Assembly: GCA_051000345.1 (NCBI GenBank)
Contig: JBPCOJ010000097.1
Span: 1-15,600 of the forward strand
Direction of reading: 5' to 3'
DNA length: 15,600 bases
From: JBHENC01 sp051000345
Lineage (GTDB): Bacteria; Acidobacteriota; Blastocatellia; Pyrinomonadales; Pyrinomonadaceae
This document shows positions 13,591 to 15,600 of this stretch, in pieces; position 1 is the stretch's first letter; each line of letters opens with the position of its first letter. The notes beneath the pieces were generated by a model, which saw nothing but the letters and a program-made list of their open reading frames with translations, was not told where the DNA came from and ran no database searches. The translations under genes were made by a program, and so were the position numbers.

Positions 13591-15600
13591 CGATTGCCAA
13601 GCCACGCAGTCCGATATTCTTTTTGCGCAGCGTTCGCGCCAAGCTCTTAATGATGCTGGTCACGCTGTCGCTGCCGCTGCTGCTTGTCAGCCTTCATCAA
13701 TTACGCAACTACCGCAGCAGCCTGGACACACAGGCGGCAACCATCGCGCACATCGAAACGTCTGCGGCGGCGGGCGCGCTCGCTTCTTGGCTAAAAGACC
13801 ATCCGTCAATCGCTGCTCGATCAAACACGCTCACGCCGGTAGAAGCAAGCGAACTGCGGCAACTTCTGCAAAAAAACATGTCGCCGGGCGCAGGCACAGA
13901 CGTTGCCATCTTCGATGCAGACGGGAACAACGTTCCTCTTTCTTCAACAGCCGCGCTGCTTTCGGAGAGCGTCACGAATTTATCCGGTGCGGTTACGTCG
14001 CGCGTGAAATGGAGCGACGGCGCGGCGCGCATCACGGGCGCGGCGTCAATCGATCCATACGGGTGGCGCGTCGCTGTCGGCGTGCCTGTCATCGAAAACA
14101 CTGTTGATGGTCATTCGCTTGTCACTCTTGCTGTGACATGGGCGGCGGCGCTGCTTGCCTCGACCTTGCTTGTCGTGTGGGCTGTCGGGCGCTTTACGAA
14201 ACCCTTGCGTCAGCTCGCCGCGTCCGCTTCGACGCTCGGCGAAGGGAAATTGCAGGAACGCGTCGCGGTTGAAACCGATGATGAAGTCGGCACGCTTGCC
14301 GAAGGCTTCAACGTGATGGCGGCGCATCTCGAAGGCAAGTTCGCCGAACTGCAAACCGAAGGCGCGTTTATCGAAGAAGTCCTGGATGGCTTGCCGGTTG
14401 GCGTCGCCGTGCTCGACACGAGCTTGCTTGTGCGTAAAGTCAATCCGACGTTCGCGCGTTTTGTCGGGCGCGAGCCGAACTCGCTCAAAGGGCGCGGCAT
14501 TTACGAAGCGGCGGCGGGCTTGGCTGTCTTGAGCGAAATTATCGAAGACGTGCGGCGCACGCGCAAGCCCTTCGTCACATACAGTCTGCCGCTCGGTTTA
14601 ATCCCTGCGCGCGGTGACGAGCAAGGCGACGGAAAAACAGAAACCGCCAATAACTTTTGGGACATCACGCTATGGCCGACGACGGAGCGAAGCGCCGAAC
14701 GCGGCGATTTGATTTTCGTGCTCTCGGAAGTCTCGAAACGCGTGCGCGCGGAGAAGCTCGCAACCTCCGCCTTCAGCGCCGAACGCACGCGCGCCGCCGA
14801 ACTCGAAAGCGTCATCAACCAGATGAACGAAGGCGTCGTTATCATTGACCAGCAGGGACGTTATCGAGTCAACACGGCGGCGAAGAAAATCATCGGACGC
14901 CAGCAAAGCGATTTGCGCGACGGCGTGCAGGCGCTGATCGCAGATATTTCGCTCAGGGATATGGATGGGCGCGAAATACCCGAAACGGAAACGCCGCTCG
15001 GTCGCGCGCTGTGGCGGCGCGAGGGAGTCGAAGGCGAGCAATTAAAAATTATCGGCAACGATAATCAAACGCGCGTCGTGGCAATCAGCGCGACGCCGCT
15101 TGTCGGCGAAGGCGGCAAGCAGCAGGGCGCAGTCGCAGTTTTCCGCGACATCACAGAGGCTGTCGAACAACACAACGAGCTTGTTTCCGCGTATGACCGT
15201 CTGCGCGAGCATGACCGTTTGAAGTCCGCTTTTGTCTCTAACATGAGCCACGAATTGCGCACGCCGTTGAATGTTATTAGCGGCCTATGCCAACTGCTCG
15301 AACGCGATCCGCTGCTGCCGCTCGCTCCTTCGCAAAACGAAGCCGTCGGGCGCATGAAGCGAAACGCGCACTCCCTGCTCGAACTCGTCAACGATTTGTT
15401 GGACTACTCGCGCCTTGAAGCAGGACGCGCCGCCTTACACCTTGAAAGCATCGAGGCGGCGGAAGTCATTCGCGGCATCGTCGCGGAATACAACGATGAA
15501 GCAAAGGATAAGGACATAGAATTGCGCGTCGAGATTGCACGGGACTTCGGCTCGGTCACGACCGATAAATATAAACTATCGAAGGTAATCTCGAATCTCG
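13587..15600 (+). CDS. Membrane sensor histidine kinase, 3'-truncated by window edge
   Basis: The frame stays open from the GTG at 13587 to the window end (671 full codons). The protein has a basic N-terminus and TM1 at about 20-37, then a periplasmic sensor region (about 45-175) with no recognised fold. TM2 (about 178-201) and a HAMP linker (about 200-253, with FTKPLRQLA and DEVGTLAEGFNVMAAHL) follow. Next come PAS domain 1 from about 262 (VLDGLPVGVAVLDTS), PAS domain 2 from about 405 (VINQMNEGVVIIDQQG) and a HisKA H-box (FVSNMSHELRTPLNVI) with phospho-acceptor His555. The sequence stops just as the N-box of HATPase_c begins (KLSKVISNL). A receiver could still follow, so a hybrid kinase is possible. 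The GTG overlaps the stop of the RsbRD-N-like gene, giving translational coupling. A later ATG at about 13649 would remove the start of TM1 and is less likely. Confidence 0.92.
   Translation, partial: MTIAKPRSPIFFLRSVRAKLLMMLVTLSLPLLLVSLHQLRNYRSSLDTQAATIAHIETSAAAGALASWLKDHPSIAARSNTLTPVEASELRQLLQKNMSPGAGTDVAIFDADGNNVPLSSTAALLSESVTNLSGAVTSRVKWSDGAARITGAASIDPYGWRVAVGVPVIENTVDGHSLVTLAVTWAAALLASTLLVVWAVGRFTKPLRQLAASASTLGEGKLQERVAVETDDEVGTLAEGFNVMAAHLEGKFAELQTEGAFIEEVLDGLPVGVAVLDTSLLVRKVNPTFARFVGREPNSLKGRGIYEAAAGLAVLSEIIEDVRRTRKPFVTYSLPLGLIPARGDEQGDGKTETANNFWDITLWPTTERSAERGDLIFVLSEVSKRVRAEKLATSAFSAERTRAAELESVINQMNEGVVIIDQQGRYRVNTAAKKIIGRQQSDLRDGVQALIADISLRDMDGREIPETETPLGRALWRREGVEGEQLKIIGNDNQTRVVAISATPLVGEGGKQQGAVAVFRDITEAVEQHNELVSAYDRLREHDRLKSAFVSNMSHELRTPLNVISGLCQLLERDPLLPLAPSQNEAVGRMKRNAHSLLELVNDLLDYSRLEAGRAALHLESIEAAEVIRGIVAEYNDEAKDKDIELRVEIARDFGSVTTDKYKLSKVISNL

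Noticed and set aside
13466..14107. Plus-strand open frame of 213 codons bridging the RsbRD-N-like gene and the kinase
   Set aside because: It overlaps two better-supported genes in another frame and is rich in R, A and H, as expected of a shifted frame in GC-rich DNA.
1..15600. tRNA/rRNA genes, CRISPR arrays, insertion sequences, transposases, integrases, phage genes
   Set aside because: Looked for on both strands by eye. No direct-repeat array, terminal inverted repeats around a transposase, cloverleaf-type sequence or mobile-element protein motif was found.

Overview
The window is a densely coding stretch of bacterial chromosome, roughly 55-58% GC by eye, with short intergenic gaps, no RNA genes, no insertion sequences and no CRISPR array. 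The gene content looks most like an environmental, non-proteobacterial lineage. The long signal peptidase, the soluble HDLKN-type kinase beside an NtrC regulator, and the Uma2 gene make an Acidobacteriota-type genome my best guess, but this rests on overall gene style and not on a marker gene.

Region 1 (1-3222) is housekeeping. It holds the 3' part of a type I signal peptidase gene (lepB), a YihY/BrkB-family inner-membrane protein with a charged C-terminal tail, and serine hydroxymethyltransferase (glyA). Region 2 (3264-4137) is a coupled pair: a Uma2-family PD-(D/E)XK nuclease-like protein and a short two-helix membrane protein that looks like the stump of a longer family. Region 3 (4173-6170) is a DinG/XPD-type iron-sulphur helicase.

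Region 4 (6204-7091) is the most foreign-looking part. It is a lower-GC two-gene unit encoding a membrane-anchored coiled-coil protein and a soluble protein of unknown function, 3 nt apart. Region 5 (7152-7874) is queD (6-carboxytetrahydropterin synthase) followed closely by a small conserved-looking gene with a lysine run. Region 6 (8012-10121) has two nucleotide-sugar enzymes: GDP-mannose 4,6-dehydratase and UDP-glucuronate decarboxylase (UDP-xylose synthase). Both should supply precursors for surface polysaccharide or glycan.

Region 7 (10220-15600) is a signalling block of two divergent operons. Leftward runs a small soluble histidine kinase homologue with a degenerate ATP-binding domain, followed by an NtrC-class sigma-54 activator. 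Rightward run a single-domain response regulator, a stand-alone RsbRD-N-like protein, and a large membrane histidine kinase (two TM segments, HAMP, two PAS domains, HisKA) cut off by the window end. The shared 234-bp spacer probably carries the promoters of both arms.

Three start codons were moved from the longest possible one (glyA to 1918, gmd to 8012, ntrC-like to GTG at 11608) because Shine-Dalgarno sequences fit the internal starts. The strongest candidates for something undescribed are the low-GC pair at 6204-7091 and the two-way signalling block with its degenerate kinase and free RsbRD-N domain. No known defence or mobile system is evident.
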